Positions 8,168-17,140 are shown, counted from the first letter of the stretch. The stretch: DNA of 64,000 nucleotides from CALGYY01 sp963678485 (GCA_963678485.1 OY782882.1:992001-1056000); one strand, 5' to 3'. Numbers and translations are program-made. The notes: generated from the sequence alone by a model not told the origin.

Positions 8168-8887
8168 TTATTTCGCAGCAGTCGCAGGATCTTCGCCGGT
8201 TAAAGAAATACCAACTTTCTTTGATGTGTACTGCACAAACATGTTACCCCCAAGATGAGTACTCTCACTCAGTGAATTTGAAGACTCTCTTACAAGGTAA
8301 ATATTAACCTGACCAGGAACAATATTGTTCATTTGATCGGAAGGCAATTCAATGCTATTTGCCCCAACAACGCTGGTTGTAGCTGAACTCACATTGTTTT
8401 TTGCATCTTCCATATAAAGCGTAACAGTTTCATTATTCTTCAAAGGCACTGACCATTTTACCATGATGCCCGTACTTTTATCAGCAGTAGTGGGATATTC
8501 AGAAATTTCAATGGGAAGAAATTCAGCACGGTTTGTATATTTTTTCTTCTCGCAGTCCTGAAAAGTGAAAACATAGGACCCCTTAAAATTCGCCTGTTTG
8601 CTGATGCTATAGAATGTTCCTGAAAACATATTGTTTTCCGCTGCCATAGCCTCCTGGTCGAATAACACAGAACTTCCGCCTACAAGACTGAGCGTCGTTC
8701 CTGTACTTCCTCCAAAGCGAAAGCTGGCAGAAGCATATAATTCACGATCACCGGAGTTGTAAGTGACGGAATAAGACTGATGAATCTCAGATTGTTTAAC
8801 CGCATCAATATTGGCGGTATCGGTAGAGCCGCAGGAGCTAAGAAAAATTCCGGCAGCACATAATGCGACGAACGTTAAAGTCTTCAT
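8168..8887 (-). CDS. Lipoprotein of unknown function
   Basis: 239 aa from the ATG at 8887, which puts a clean lipoprotein signal at the start with the acylated cysteine C19 ('FLSSC'); an upstream in-frame start at 8947 would bury the signal and lies beyond the promoter. The mature part is beta-rich, with a 'VYNSGDRELYASASFRFGG'-type opening and a stretch 'GIMVKWSVPLKNNETVTLY' that reads like an Ig-like fold. No family recognised. A TAnnTTTG box at 8909-8916 on the minus strand supports the chosen start. It follows cysN's stop codon on the other side of the promoter, not its operon. Confidence 0.65.
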   Translation of the reverse strand: MKTLTFVALCAAGIFLSSCGSTDTANIDAVKQSEIHQSYSVTYNSGDRELYASASFRFGGSTGTTLSLVGGSSVLFDQEAMAAENNMFSGTFYSISKQANFKGSYVFTFQDCEKKKYTNRAEFLPIEISEYPTTADKSTGIMVKWSVPLKNNETVTLYMEDAKNNVSSATTSVVGANSIELPSDQMNNIVPGQVNIYLVRESSNSLSESTHLGGNMFVQYTSKKVGISLTGEDPATAAK

Positions 8888-8908
8888 AAATTTTCGGTTT
8901 ATGGATAA

Positions 8909-8916
8909 CAAAAATA
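8909..8916 (-). promoter_or_regulatory. Bacteroidota -7 box (TATTTTTG on the minus strand) for the lipoprotein gene
   Basis: Perfect TAnnTTTG match 21 nt ahead of the ATG at 8887. It lies between that gene and the end of cysN. Confidence 0.55.
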
Positions 8917-8967
8917 ATAAAAGCCAGTGCAAATGAATAAGCTGCACTCGAAAAAGGTAACAAAAAC

Positions 8968-10239
8968 TTAAACAATCATCCCTGCTCCTACAGTTTCATT
9001 GGTTCCCTCATCAATAAGAATAATACTGCCTGTTGTGCGGTTCATGCGGTATTTATCGAAAAAGAATGGTTGGGTTGTGCGAATGGTAATTCGGGCAATA
9101 TCGTTAAGCCCAATATTTTTATCATCCTCCATACGATGAAGAGAATTAATATCAATTTTATACCTGATGTCTTTAATCACACAGCGTGCTTCTCGGGTAG
9201 TGTGCCTGATTGCGTATTTACCGCCAACAGCCAATTTTCGTTCATTCATCCAACAAATCATTACATCAAAATCCTGACTAATTTGTGGAAGATTGTTTTC
9301 ACGAACGAGCATATCGCCTCTGCTGATATCGATTTCATCTTCAAGTAAAATAGTAACCGACATAGGTGGGAATGCTTCTTCAACAGGGCCTTCGAATGTT
9401 TCTATTGATTTTATTTTTGTAGTAAAGCCAGAAGGCAGTACCATTACTTTGTCACCGGGTTTAAAAATCCCCCCTGCTACCCGACCAGCATATCCGCGGT
9501 AATCGTGATATTCATCGGTATAGGGGCGAACAACATACTGCACAGGAAAGCGGCAATCCACCATATTTTCATCACTACTGATGTGAACGGCTTCGAGCAT
9601 ATCGAGCAATGGAAGTCCTTTGTACCAAGGCATTTTTTCTGACTTCTCCACCACATTATCCCCTTTAAGGGCGCTGATTGGCACAAAGCGAATATCATGA
9701 ACTTCAAGTTTGGTAGAGAAATTCTTAAAATCGCGTTGAATTTCCTCGTAAACTTCCTGAGAATAATCGACCAAATCCATCTTGTTGACACAAATCACAA
9801 GATGCGGAAGCTTTAATAAAGAAGCAATGAAAGAGTGACGACGGGTTTGCTCAATAACACCTTTTCGCGCATCAATTAAAATAATTGCGAGATTAGCTGT
9901 AGAAGCACCGGTCACCATATTACGTGTATACTGAATATGTCCGGGTGTATCAGCGATGATAAATTTTCTTTTTGGTGTAGCAAAATACCGATAAGCCACA
10001 TCGATCGTTATTCCCTGTTCACGCTCTGCCCGTAAGCCATCAGTAAGTAAAGCCAGATTTACTCCTTCTTCACCACGTTGTTCGCTGGCTTTTTTAATTG
10101 CGTCATACTGATCTTCAAAAATTGATTTGGAATCATAAAGTAAACGTCCGATGAGCGTGCTCTTTCCGTCGTCTACACTGCCAGCAGTAGTAAAACGCAG
10201 CAGTTCCATATCGAGATATCCTTTAGTGTCGCTTGTCAT
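8968..10239 (-). CDS. cysN: Sulfate adenylyltransferase GTPase subunit
   Basis: 423 aa from the ATG at 10239. A longer frame from 10329 would overlap cysD by 71 bp, and its extra residues do not resemble CysN. The GTPase motifs are complete: P-loop 'GSVDDGKST' (20-28), 'DTPGH' (97-101) and 'NKMD' (152-155), followed by two beta-barrel domains as in elongation factors ('GRVAGGIFKPGD', 'ISRGDMLV'). With CysD it makes adenosine 5'-phosphosulfate from ATP and sulfate, GTP hydrolysis driving the reaction. It is the last gene of cysC-cysD-cysN; 19 bp separate it from cysD. There is no cysH or sulfite reductase nearby, so PAPS may also serve sulfation. Confidence 0.95.
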   Translation of the reverse strand: MTSDTKGYLDMELLRFTTAGSVDDGKSTLIGRLLYDSKSIFEDQYDAIKKASEQRGEEGVNLALLTDGLRAEREQGITIDVAYRYFATPKRKFIIADTPGHIQYTRNMVTGASTANLAIILIDARKGVIEQTRRHSFIASLLKLPHLVICVNKMDLVDYSQEVYEEIQRDFKNFSTKLEVHDIRFVPISALKGDNVVEKSEKMPWYKGLPLLDMLEAVHISSDENMVDCRFPVQYVVRPYTDEYHDYRGYAGRVAGGIFKPGDKVMVLPSGFTTKIKSIETFEGPVEEAFPPMSVTILLEDEIDISRGDMLVRENNLPQISQDFDVMICWMNERKLAVGGKYAIRHTTREARCVIKDIRYKIDINSLHRMEDDKNIGLNDIARITIRTTQPFFFDKYRMNRTTGSIILIDEGTNETVGAGMIV

Positions 10240-10258
10240 AATGAACGGTATTGAATAA

Positions 10259-11164
10259 TCAGAAATATCCTTCTTTTTTGCGGTCTTCCATTGCAGCGTC
10301 GCTACGCTTATCGTCGGAACGGCCACCACGCTCAGTAACTCTTGTTGCTGCTACCTCTTCGATGATATCCTCCACGCTGTTTGCGTTGGATAGTGAAGCG
10401 CCTGTACACGTAAGATCGCCAATAGTGCGGAATCGAACATGCATACGTTCCACTTTTTCAGATTCCTTAAGTTGCATAATAGGCGAATAGGCTGTAATGA
10501 CGCCATCTCTAATAAAGCAATCTCTGTCGTGAGAAAAATATAAGGAAGGCATTTCAATTTTTTCCTGAAGGATATATTGCCACACATCCATCTCTGTCCA
10601 ATTACTTAAAGGGAAAATACGAAAATGCTCTCCCATTCTTTTTTTCCCATTGAACAAATTCCAAAGTTCAGGACGTTGGTTCTTAGGATCCCACTGACCA
10701 AATTCATCGCGGTGAGAAAAAAAGCGTTCTTTTGCGCGTGCCTTTTCCTCGTCTCGTCTTCCGCCGCCCATGCATGCATCAAATTTGTGCTCTTCAATAG
10801 TGTCGAGCAGTGTTACTGTTTGTAGCACGTTTCGGCTGGCATTAACGCCCTTTTCTTCAACAACTCTTCCTTTATCGATTGAATCCTGCACATAACCAAC
10901 TACTAGTCTGGCGCCAATCTTCTTAACGAGATCATCGCGATAATCTAAGGTTTCCTGAAAGTTATGCCCGGTATCGATATGTAACAGAGGAAAGGGCAAC
11001 GCTGCAGGCCAGAAAGCCTTACGTGCCATATGCAGCATCACAATAGAATCCTTGCCACCTGAAAACAACAATGCAGGACGTTCAAACTGTGCAGCTACTT
11101 CACGAATCACAAAAATGGATTCCGCCTCAAGTTGCCGCAAATGATTTAAATGATAGATAACCAT
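10259..11164 (-). CDS. cysD: Sulfate adenylyltransferase small subunit (ATP pyrophosphatase type)
   Basis: 301 aa, standard for CysD. The PP-loop 'SGGKDS' sits at residues 35-40, 'LLHIDTGHNFQET' follows, and the conserved C-terminal part 'FRTIGDLTCTG' is present. CysD binds ATP and sulfate and forms adenylyl sulfate in a heterodimer with CysN. The gene overlaps the end of cysC by 19 bp and precedes cysN by 19 bp, so the three are clearly one operon. The C-terminal tail 'DRKKEGYF' is the usual one for the family. No regulatory gene lies next to it. Confidence 0.95.
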   Translation of the reverse strand: MVIYHLNHLRQLEAESIFVIREVAAQFERPALLFSGGKDSIVMLHMARKAFWPAALPFPLLHIDTGHNFQETLDYRDDLVKKIGARLVVGYVQDSIDKGRVVEEKGVNASRNVLQTVTLLDTIEEHKFDACMGGGRRDEEKARAKERFFSHRDEFGQWDPKNQRPELWNLFNGKKRMGEHFRIFPLSNWTEMDVWQYILQEKIEMPSLYFSHDRDCFIRDGVITAYSPIMQLKESEKVERMHVRFRTIGDLTCTGASLSNANSVEDIIEEVAATRVTERGGRSDDKRSDAAMEDRKKEGYF

Positions 11165-11769
11165 CTTTTCTTTCTGTATCTAATTAATGGATATACGTGA
11201 CGAAACAGATAACGTGCTGTTTTTTTAAGATTCCACAAATCCGTTCTTAATTCAATGTCGGGATTCGAAGGCACTTCATAAGTAGCATCAATACCGGTGA
11301 AGTTTTTAAGTAATCCGGCGCGAGCCTTTTTATATAATCCTTTAACATCGCGCTGCTCGCATACTTCGATTGGGCAGTTTACAAAAATTTCAATGAAGCG
11401 ATCTTTCCCAATAATTTCCTTTGCCAGATTTCTCATTTCCTCCGTTGGGGTAATAAGACTGCATATTACAACCAAACCATGATCGCAAAACAATTTTGCC
11501 ACTTCAGCCGTACGGCGGATATTTTCAATACGATCTTCGATACTAAAACCCAAATTTTTACTCAAGCCTTTACGGATCTCATCCCCATCAAAAGACTTTG
11601 TAAAATATCCTTTGCGGTGAAGCTCATGCTCCAAAGCACCAGCTAGCGTTGTCTTTCCTGCCCCGGAAAGTCCGGTCATCCAAAGTACCTTGGGATCCTG
11701 ACGTACTAAAAACCGAATTCTATTTCTGCGGATATAACTGTTGAAATCCGTTAAAATCTTCATTTTCAT
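11146..11769 (-). CDS. cysC: Adenylylsulfate kinase
   Basis: 207 aa. The Walker A motif 'GLSGAGKTT' is at residues 33-41, followed by 'FDGDEIRKGLSKNLGFS', 'RTAEVAKLF' and 'RDVKGLYKKARAG', all characteristic of APS kinase. It phosphorylates the 3'-hydroxyl of APS to make PAPS, the sulfate donor for reduction or for sulfotransferases. The first gene of the cysCDN operon; two neighbouring ATG codons (11769 and 11763) are both possible starts. The stop codon overlaps cysD by 19 bp. A TAnnTTTG promoter at 11798-11805 precedes it. Confidence 0.94.
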   Translation of the reverse strand: MKMKILTDFNSYIRRNRIRFLVRQDPKVLWMTGLSGAGKTTLAGALEHELHRKGYFTKSFDGDEIRKGLSKNLGFSIEDRIENIRRTAEVAKLFCDHGLVVICSLITPTEEMRNLAKEIIGKDRFIEIFVNCPIEVCEQRDVKGLYKKARAGLLKNFTGIDATYEVPSNPDIELRTDLWNLKKTARYLFRHVYPLIRYRKKRWLSII

Positions 11770-11797
11770 TTTTCTTCTGCACTTTTCGTTCGGGCTG

Positions 11798-11805
11798 CAA
11801 AAATA
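11798..11805 (-). promoter_or_regulatory. Bacteroidota -7 box (TATTTTTG on the minus strand) for the cysCDN operon
   Basis: Perfect TAnnTTTG match 28 nt before the first cysC ATG; a possible -33 TTG (minus strand) lies at 11829-11831, 23 nt away, slightly wide. No obvious operator or riboswitch is visible between it and the gene. Confidence 0.5.
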
Positions 11806-11934
11806 TAAAATACTTTCGGTAAAAAGCCCAATTTTCCATAATTCCTATCTACACTATTGATTTAGTGGAGTATTCAAAAACTGTATCAATGGCAGACTAT
11901 TTGTGGCATTTGCTTACTTTTACAAAAAAATCCA

Positions 11935-12516
11935 ATGAACAATTCTTCCTTATTATCCCAAATCCTGACAATTAGTGTGATGATTTTTTTAAGTTCCTGT
12001 CGCGCACCCGAGCTCACTCAGGAAAAACCTATTGCAGAAACCACTTATGCTTCAACCGCTCCTGCACAGCCGGCTCCCACTACACCAGCGCCTGATGCAG
12101 TGAGTGCACCAACAAACCGCTATCCTTCAGCACCTGCGCCAGTTATCATTTATAAAACAGCAAAGGACTATTCAACATATGTCCCGGTATCACTCTCTCC
12201 AGATAATAAATCCATAGTTTCATACCCTGGCGTCAGTGATGTTTATTATCAAGGAGTCCTGGCATATCCAACACCTTTGATTGGTGGCTTTTTGCTCGAC
12301 AATCGGGGGATTGACACCAACGCTGCCTTCCTAGACTATTCTTATATTGAATACAGCAAACTTCCAACGACTCCCTCAATAGCAGAGCTAAGAAAACACA
12401 TTTTGGTCAAAGACCCGATAATTACTTTATACTCATGCACTTGCAATCGTGACACAGCAGTATTGAACGACCTGATTCGTCGTAACGATTTCTCATGGTG
12501 CACAAAAATAAAATGA
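11935..12516 (+). CDS. Lipoprotein with Pro/Ala-rich linker, unknown function
   Basis: 193 aa. The signal peptide ends in 'FLSSC' with the lipid cysteine at C22. Residues about 35-75 are a low-complexity Pro/Ala/Thr linker, as found in lipoproteins that must reach across the periplasm or out from the surface. The remaining 120 residues ('YSTYVPVSLSPDNKSIVSYPG', 'TLYSCTCNRD') are not recognised. The gene stands alone between the divergent cysC promoter and the DUF1573 gene. About 200 bases after its stop are AT-rich and contain no gene; they hold the DUF1573 promoter. Confidence 0.6.
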   Translation: MNNSSLLSQILTISVMIFLSSCRAPELTQEKPIAETTYASTAPAQPAPTTPAPDAVSAPTNRYPSAPAPVIIYKTAKDYSTYVPVSLSPDNKSIVSYPGVSDVYYQGVLAYPTPLIGGFLLDNRGIDTNAAFLDYSYIEYSKLPTTPSIAELRKHILVKDPIITLYSCTCNRDTAVLNDLIRRNDFSWCTKIK

Positions 12517-12671
12517 CCAGCAAATAGATATTGGAGCAACCTTTTATTGATTTGATACGCCTTATAATCCAGCAATTCGAAGTATTTTTTTGCAACACCA
12601 TGAAAATTAAGCAATAAACGTATATCTGTGTTAAAATGTGTGAAAGCCTTGTTTTTTTTTACCACATAGAG

Positions 12672-12679
12672 TAATTTTG
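12672..12679 (+). promoter_or_regulatory. Bacteroidota promoter for the DUF1573 gene (TTG at 12649-12651, TAATTTTG at 12672-12679)
   Basis: Both elements are present with a 20-nt spacer, matching the TTG/TAnnTTTG consensus. The likely translation start at 12718 lies 38 nt downstream of the -7 box. Confidence 0.65.
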
Positions 12680-12717
12680 CATCTGTTTAAAAAATCGCGT
12701 TAAAATAAATGTATCTT

Positions 12718-13812
12718 ATGAAGAAAATTGGTGTACTGTTGATGATTTTTGTGCTGGGCGCTGCAACAGCAGCTTTTGCACAAAAAAAGGCAACCATCAG
12801 TTTTGTGAGTACAGAACACAATTTCGGTACCTTTAAAGAAGAAGCCGGGAATCAGAGTTGTCGTTATGAGTTTACCAATAAAGGTAACGACACCCTGAAA
12901 ATCCAGACAGTAAAGGCGGCTTGTGGATGTACTACGACTGACTGGACAAAGACCGGAATTGCCCCCGGCGCAAAAGGATTCGTTTCCATTACTTATGACC
13001 CAAGAAACAGACCCGGCCCTTTCAATAAAGGTGTTGATGTTGTTTCTAATGACCCCGACCAACCAAGAATTACGCTGGTTGTTAAAGGAGAGGTTGTTGC
13101 CAGGCAGCGTACGATTGAAGACGATTACCCACAAAAAATCGGAAACCTTCGTTTCGCCAGCTCACAGATTGTTTTTCAGAATATCGCCAACACAGCCACT
13201 CAGACTGATACAATGAAGATGTACAATGAGTGGAAACAGGTTATGACTTTTGGATTTACCAAATTGCCAACCTATATTACTGTAAAGGCTGTCCCCGAAA
13301 AACTAAAACCTGGTCAAAAAGGATACTTATTGATTACCTACGATGCAGCTAAACGCAACGACTTCGGCTTTATTTACGATCGTTTCACTTTTGAAAGTAA
13401 CGATAGTGTGCAAGCTGAAAAAACCGTTTCAGTATCTGCAAATATTATTGAAGACTTTGCATCATGGACGCCTGAGCAAATGGCCAAAGCACCAAAGGTA
13501 AAATTTGCTAATACTACCTACGATTTTGGAACATCAAAAGAAGGCACTCCTGTAGAATATGATTTTGTTGTAACTAACGAAGGCGAGAATGACCTGTATA
13601 TCCGCAAGGTCAAGGGTGGCTGAGGCTGCACTGCTTCCAATGCGGAAAAATCAGTTCTTAAAAAAGGTGAAAGCACCAAAATCCATGTAACACTCGCTAC
13701 TCAAGGAAAAGCTGGAGTATTATCAAAGAATGTCACAGTGATTACCAACGACCCAGTAAATACTACAACAGTACTTACCATAAAAGGAACCGTCGAAAAA
13801 GCAGTTCAATAA
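12718..13812 (+). pseudogene. DUF1573 repeat protein interrupted by an in-frame TGA at a conserved cysteine codon
   Basis: A signal peptide (cleavage near 'AAFAQ', residue 22) is followed by three DUF1573-type beta-sandwich repeats, roughly 27-128, 138-248 and 260-364. The first repeat has the signature 'KAACGCTTT' with cysteines 69 and 71. In the third repeat the equivalent is 'KVKGG-stop-GCTAS': codon 302, at 13621-13623, is TGA exactly where the first cysteine should be. After it the same frame continues for 62 codons of good DUF1573 sequence ('KGESTKIHVTLATQGKAGV', 'VTNDP'-like end) to TAA at 13810. A one-base change from TGC or TGT explains it most simply, either real or a base-call error; selenocysteine is a minor possibility. 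If the stop is real the product ends at 301 aa, losing most of repeat three. Confidence 0.75.
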
Positions 13813-13832
13813 AGAGTTCACTCTTAAAAAAA

Positions 13833-13864
13833 ATCCCGCGCTTTACAGTGCGGGATTTTTTTTA
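13833..13864. terminator. Bidirectional intrinsic terminator between the DUF1573 gene and rho
   Basis: Arms ATCCCGC (13833-13839) and GCGGGAT (13850-13856) enclose a 10-base loop. A run of A precedes and a run of T follows, so it can end transcription from both converging genes. Confidence 0.85.
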
Positions 13865-13880
13865 TCAAATCAATTCAAAA

Positions 13881-15611
13881 TTAACCATTCATCGTAATAA
13901 AGAATTCTTCATTACTGTGGGTATATTTCATTTTATCTCTTAAGAATTCCATAGCTTCGATTGGATTCATATCGGCGAGATGATTGCGCAATATCCAAAT
14001 CCTTTGCAGGGTTTCTTTATCAAGCAGTAAATCATCACGACGAGTACTTGAAGCGACGATGTCGATAGCGGGGAAAATACGCTTGTTTGAAAGCTTGCGA
14101 TCAAGTTGTAATTCCATATTTCCCGTTCCTTTGAACTCTTCAAAAATAACCTCGTCCATTTTTGAACCGGTCTCAGTTAACGCCGTAGCAATAATGGTAA
14201 GAGATCCGCCATTTTCTATCTGACGTGCGGCGCCAAAGAAACGTTTTGGTTTTTGTAATGCGGTTGCTTCTACACCACCACTAAGCACCTTGCCTGATGC
14301 AGGAGCCACAGTGTTGTAGGCGCGTGCTAAACGAGTAATGGAATCGAGAAGAATCACAACATCGTGACCGCACTCAGTAAGACGTTTTGCTTTTTCGAGA
14401 ACTAAATTTGCAATCTTCACATGTCGCTCTGCTGGCTCATCAAATGTTGACGAAATAACTTCCGCATTCACGCTGCGCTGCATATCAGTAACCTCTTCGG
14501 GGCGCTCATCAACGAGCAAAATAATCAGGTATGTTTCTGGGTGATTGCTTGCAATAGCGTTGGCAATTTCTTTCAGCAACACTGTTTTACCTGTTTTTGG
14601 CTGAGCTACGATTAATCCGCGCTGCCCCTTACCAATAGGTGTAAATATATCGATGATGCGTGTACTGATAGTCTCCTGAGGATGCCCGGTCAGATTGAAT
14701 TTTTTAATCGGGAACAATGGTGTGAGATGATCAAAATTAATACGATCGCGCACATCTTCGGGGGAACGGCCATTGATGAATTCAACTTTTACCAATGGAA
14801 AATACTTTTCACCTTCTTTAGGTGGACGTATCCTGCCCTGCACGGTGTCGCCAGTTTTCAATCCAAAGAGTTTTATTTGAGATTGAGAAACATAAACATC
14901 ATCGGGAGAATTCAAATAATTATAATCAGACGATCTTAGGAAACCGTAGCCATCAGGCATAATTTCGAGTACACCTTCAGAGGAAATCAGACCTTCGAAT
15001 TCGAAAATAAAATCAGTTTGCTTTGGTTTTTTAATAACTAATTCTTTCTGTGGAGGTTCCTGACTTTCAGCCTTAAATTCCTCCGTTGGCAATGGAATTT
15101 CAGAATAATTATTTTCCATTGGAGGCTCTGTAGTAACTTTTTCTACAGGGGTTACAGCGGCTTCAGCAATGGGAGGATCAGGAACTGGAACAAAGTCTTC
15201 GGATTCAGGTGACAGGAGATCAATTTCCTTTTCGCTCAGGGGTTTTAAAATTTCTTTATGAAGAGTATGTTCAATTTTATGTTCCTTCGACTTTTCATAA
15301 GAAGGCTCATCCTTAGGTGCATCCTGCATTTGAGGATAATCATTCATAATAGGCTTATCGTCCTTACCTTCCTTCACCTGTGGCGTACGCGGCCTGCGAG
15401 GCTTGGCCTTGGCTTTGGGCGCTGGTTTTGGAGGTGCAGGCGTAATATTTTTTTTCGGTATTTCTTTTAATGGCTGTAACGCCTGATTGTCGAGGATGCG
15501 ATAAATTAAATCCTGACGGCGTAAATCTTCCGGATCTTCGATTTTCATTTCGCGGGCAATATCCTGAAGTTCCGGCAGGGATTTCCCGTTAAGTGCAATA
15601 ATGTCGTACAT
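13881..15611 (-). CDS. rho: Transcription termination factor Rho
   Basis: 576 aa, longer than the about 420 aa of E. coli Rho because of an insert. Residues 1-48 are the Rho N-terminal helical domain ('LPELQDIAREM'). Residues about 50-198 are a disordered linker rich in Pro, Lys and Glu, as usual in Bacteroidota. The cold-shock-like RNA-binding domain follows ('GVLEIMPDGYGFLRS', 211-227), then the ATPase with Walker A 'AQPKTGKT' (336-343), Walker B 'VVILLDSITRLARAYN' and the arginine-rich 'ASSTRRDDLLL'. It unwinds RNA and releases RNA polymerase at Rho-dependent terminators. Single gene, convergent with the DUF1573 gene and sharing its terminator. Confidence 0.97.
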   Translation of the reverse strand: MYDIIALNGKSLPELQDIAREMKIEDPEDLRRQDLIYRILDNQALQPLKEIPKKNITPAPPKPAPKAKAKPRRPRTPQVKEGKDDKPIMNDYPQMQDAPKDEPSYEKSKEHKIEHTLHKEILKPLSEKEIDLLSPESEDFVPVPDPPIAEAAVTPVEKVTTEPPMENNYSEIPLPTEEFKAESQEPPQKELVIKKPKQTDFIFEFEGLISSEGVLEIMPDGYGFLRSSDYNYLNSPDDVYVSQSQIKLFGLKTGDTVQGRIRPPKEGEKYFPLVKVEFINGRSPEDVRDRINFDHLTPLFPIKKFNLTGHPQETISTRIIDIFTPIGKGQRGLIVAQPKTGKTVLLKEIANAIASNHPETYLIILLVDERPEEVTDMQRSVNAEVISSTFDEPAERHVKIANLVLEKAKRLTECGHDVVILLDSITRLARAYNTVAPASGKVLSGGVEATALQKPKRFFGAARQIENGGSLTIIATALTETGSKMDEVIFEEFKGTGNMELQLDRKLSNKRIFPAIDIVASSTRRDDLLLDKETLQRIWILRNHLADMNPIEAMEFLRDKMKYTHSNEEFFITMNG

Positions 15612-15794
15612 AAAAATAAAATTAAAATAAGCTTAATATAGCTGCTGTAGAGTTAATATTCAGTAGCAAAAAATAAAATTTGTTTGGTGAGAAAACGGGA
15701 AACCGGAGAGGCTCCCGGAATAACTAAGAGGAAAATCTGCTACAAATATAGTAAAATCTTTTATTATGCAACTTCTTTTGAAAATTATATCCAA

Positions 15795-17036
15795 TCATAC
15801 CTTTTCAGAATACTTCACATCCAACGCATCCCTCAGACCATTTCCGATCAACATGAACGCAAGTACCATCAGCATGATAGCGGCACCAGGAATCAGAGCA
15901 AGATGAGCACCATCTAATATAATGTATGCATAATGATCCCGAATCATAGTTCCCCACGACGGAGTTGGCGGCTGAACCCCAATACCTAAAAAGCTCAATC
16001 CTGCCTCAATTAATATTGCTGATGCAAAATTCGCAGCCGACACCACGATAACCGGGCCCATCACATTTGGTAAGACATGACGGAAAATAATACGTGTGCT
16101 TCTGTATCCTAATGCACGCCCTGCCTCCACAAATTCCTTTTCACGAATACTTAGAATCTGTCCCCTGACCACTCGTGCAACCTCCACCCACATAGTCAAA
16201 CCAACAGCAATAAATATTTGCCAGAAACCTTTTCCCAACGCAAAGGTGATTGCTATCACTAATAGTAATGTAGGAATAGACCAAACAACATTAATAAACC
16301 ATGTTATTACATTATCGACCCATCCTCTGAAAAAGCCTGCGAGTGCGCCTAATAGGATCCCAATAAATATAGAAATTATGACGGAGATAAAACCTACCGA
16401 TAAACTCACCCTGGTTCCAATCATCAACTGACTGAGCAAGTCCCTTCCAAAACGATCCGTTCCCAAAAGAAATCTTTTGTTTACAATATGCTCTTCAACT
16501 ACAAGAGTCCTCATTTCATTCAGTGGCATCGACTGTGCTCGCCCGTCAACACCGGTCCAGCTAACAACACTATCGCTTGATAATACTATTGGAGCCCCTG
16601 CTTTTAGCGGAAAAGCAACATCAGCTAACTTATAACGCATCAACCTTCCTTCGTTGGGCTGTTGCCCTGTGAATTCTTCGACCTCAATATCATCACCAAT
16701 AAAATGATAGTTATACACAGGAACTGCAGAAGCTGTACTCTTTTCGCCAAACAACATCCGTGAAAAAACATTCACTTTGGGTGCTTCTTCATTTTTAGTA
16801 ATCATCAAACATTTCACCGTGAATCCCGGTCGTTGCGCAGCTATCTCCGGAAGTTGCGTATTTGCATAAGGTGTAGAATCCGGAGTGATGAGATATCCCA
16901 ATAATGCAACCAGGACGTTGATTGCTATAAAAATCAAAGACGCCACAACCAACTTATTCCTCAGCAATCGTTTCATGGCGATGTGGGATAAGCTTGAGGA
17001 ACTAACAATATATTTTTTCTTACGATTAAGAAACAT
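15795..17036 (-). CDS. OppC/DppC-type ABC transporter permease with large periplasmic insert
   Basis: 413 aa. The first transmembrane helix (about 27-50) belongs to the OppC N-terminal domain; residues about 55-190 form an unusually long extracytoplasmic stretch; then come five helices of the permease domain. 'GTDRFGRDLLSQLM' introduces it, and 'EAGRALGYRSTRIIFRHVLPN' is the EAA loop that contacts the ATPase. 'FLGIGVQPPTPSWG' is the usual OppC end motif. Family members import di- or oligopeptides or nickel with a partner permease, two ATPases and a binding protein; none of those is next to it here. Two starts are possible (17036 or 16976); the promoter box 18 nt before 17036 favours the first. 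Confidence 0.88.
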   Translation of the reverse strand: MFLNRKKKYIVSSSSLSHIAMKRLLRNKLVVASLIFIAINVLVALLGYLITPDSTPYANTQLPEIAAQRPGFTVKCLMITKNEEAPKVNVFSRMLFGEKSTASAVPVYNYHFIGDDIEVEEFTGQQPNEGRLMRYKLADVAFPLKAGAPIVLSSDSVVSWTGVDGRAQSMPLNEMRTLVVEEHIVNKRFLLGTDRFGRDLLSQLMIGTRVSLSVGFISVIISIFIGILLGALAGFFRGWVDNVITWFINVVWSIPTLLLVIAITFALGKGFWQIFIAVGLTMWVEVARVVRGQILSIREKEFVEAGRALGYRSTRIIFRHVLPNVMGPVIVVSAANFASAILIEAGLSFLGIGVQPPTPSWGTMIRDHYAYIILDGAHLALIPGAAIMLMVLAFMLIGNGLRDALDVKYSEKV

Positions 17037-17054
17037 GAATGACGGCTAAGAAAA

Positions 17055-17062
17055 CAAAAATA
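17055..17062 (-). promoter_or_regulatory. Bacteroidota -7 box (TATTTTTG on the minus strand) for the OppC-type permease
   Basis: Perfect TAnnTTTG match 18 nt before the ATG at 17036; it faces away from the divergent hydrolase promoter at 17117-17124. Confidence 0.5.
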
Positions 17063-17116
17063 CAACTAATGTTTTAGAAACTGTAATTCAATTGTCGCAT
17101 ATCATGCAAATGCATG

Positions 17117-17124
17117 TATTTTTG
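17117..17124 (+). promoter_or_regulatory. Bacteroidota -7 box (TATTTTTG) for the alpha/beta hydrolase
   Basis: Exact TAnnTTTG match with a TTG at 17092-17094, 22 nt upstream. It covers an earlier in-frame ATG (17114), which therefore cannot be on the transcript; the ATG at 17141 is the real start. Confidence 0.65.
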
Positions 17125-17140
17125 TAAAAACATCAATTTT

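Noticed and set aside
13621..13623. Genetic code with TGA as a sense codon
   Set aside because: Several genes in the window, such as the first one (stop at 474-476) and the MurU-like and DUF6056-like genes, end in TGA at the expected length.
13621..13655. Bona fide SECIS element after the TGA codon
   Set aside because: The stem is short and broken by a 1/4-base internal loop, and the loop lacks a leading G; not good enough to call, kept only as a possibility in the finding.
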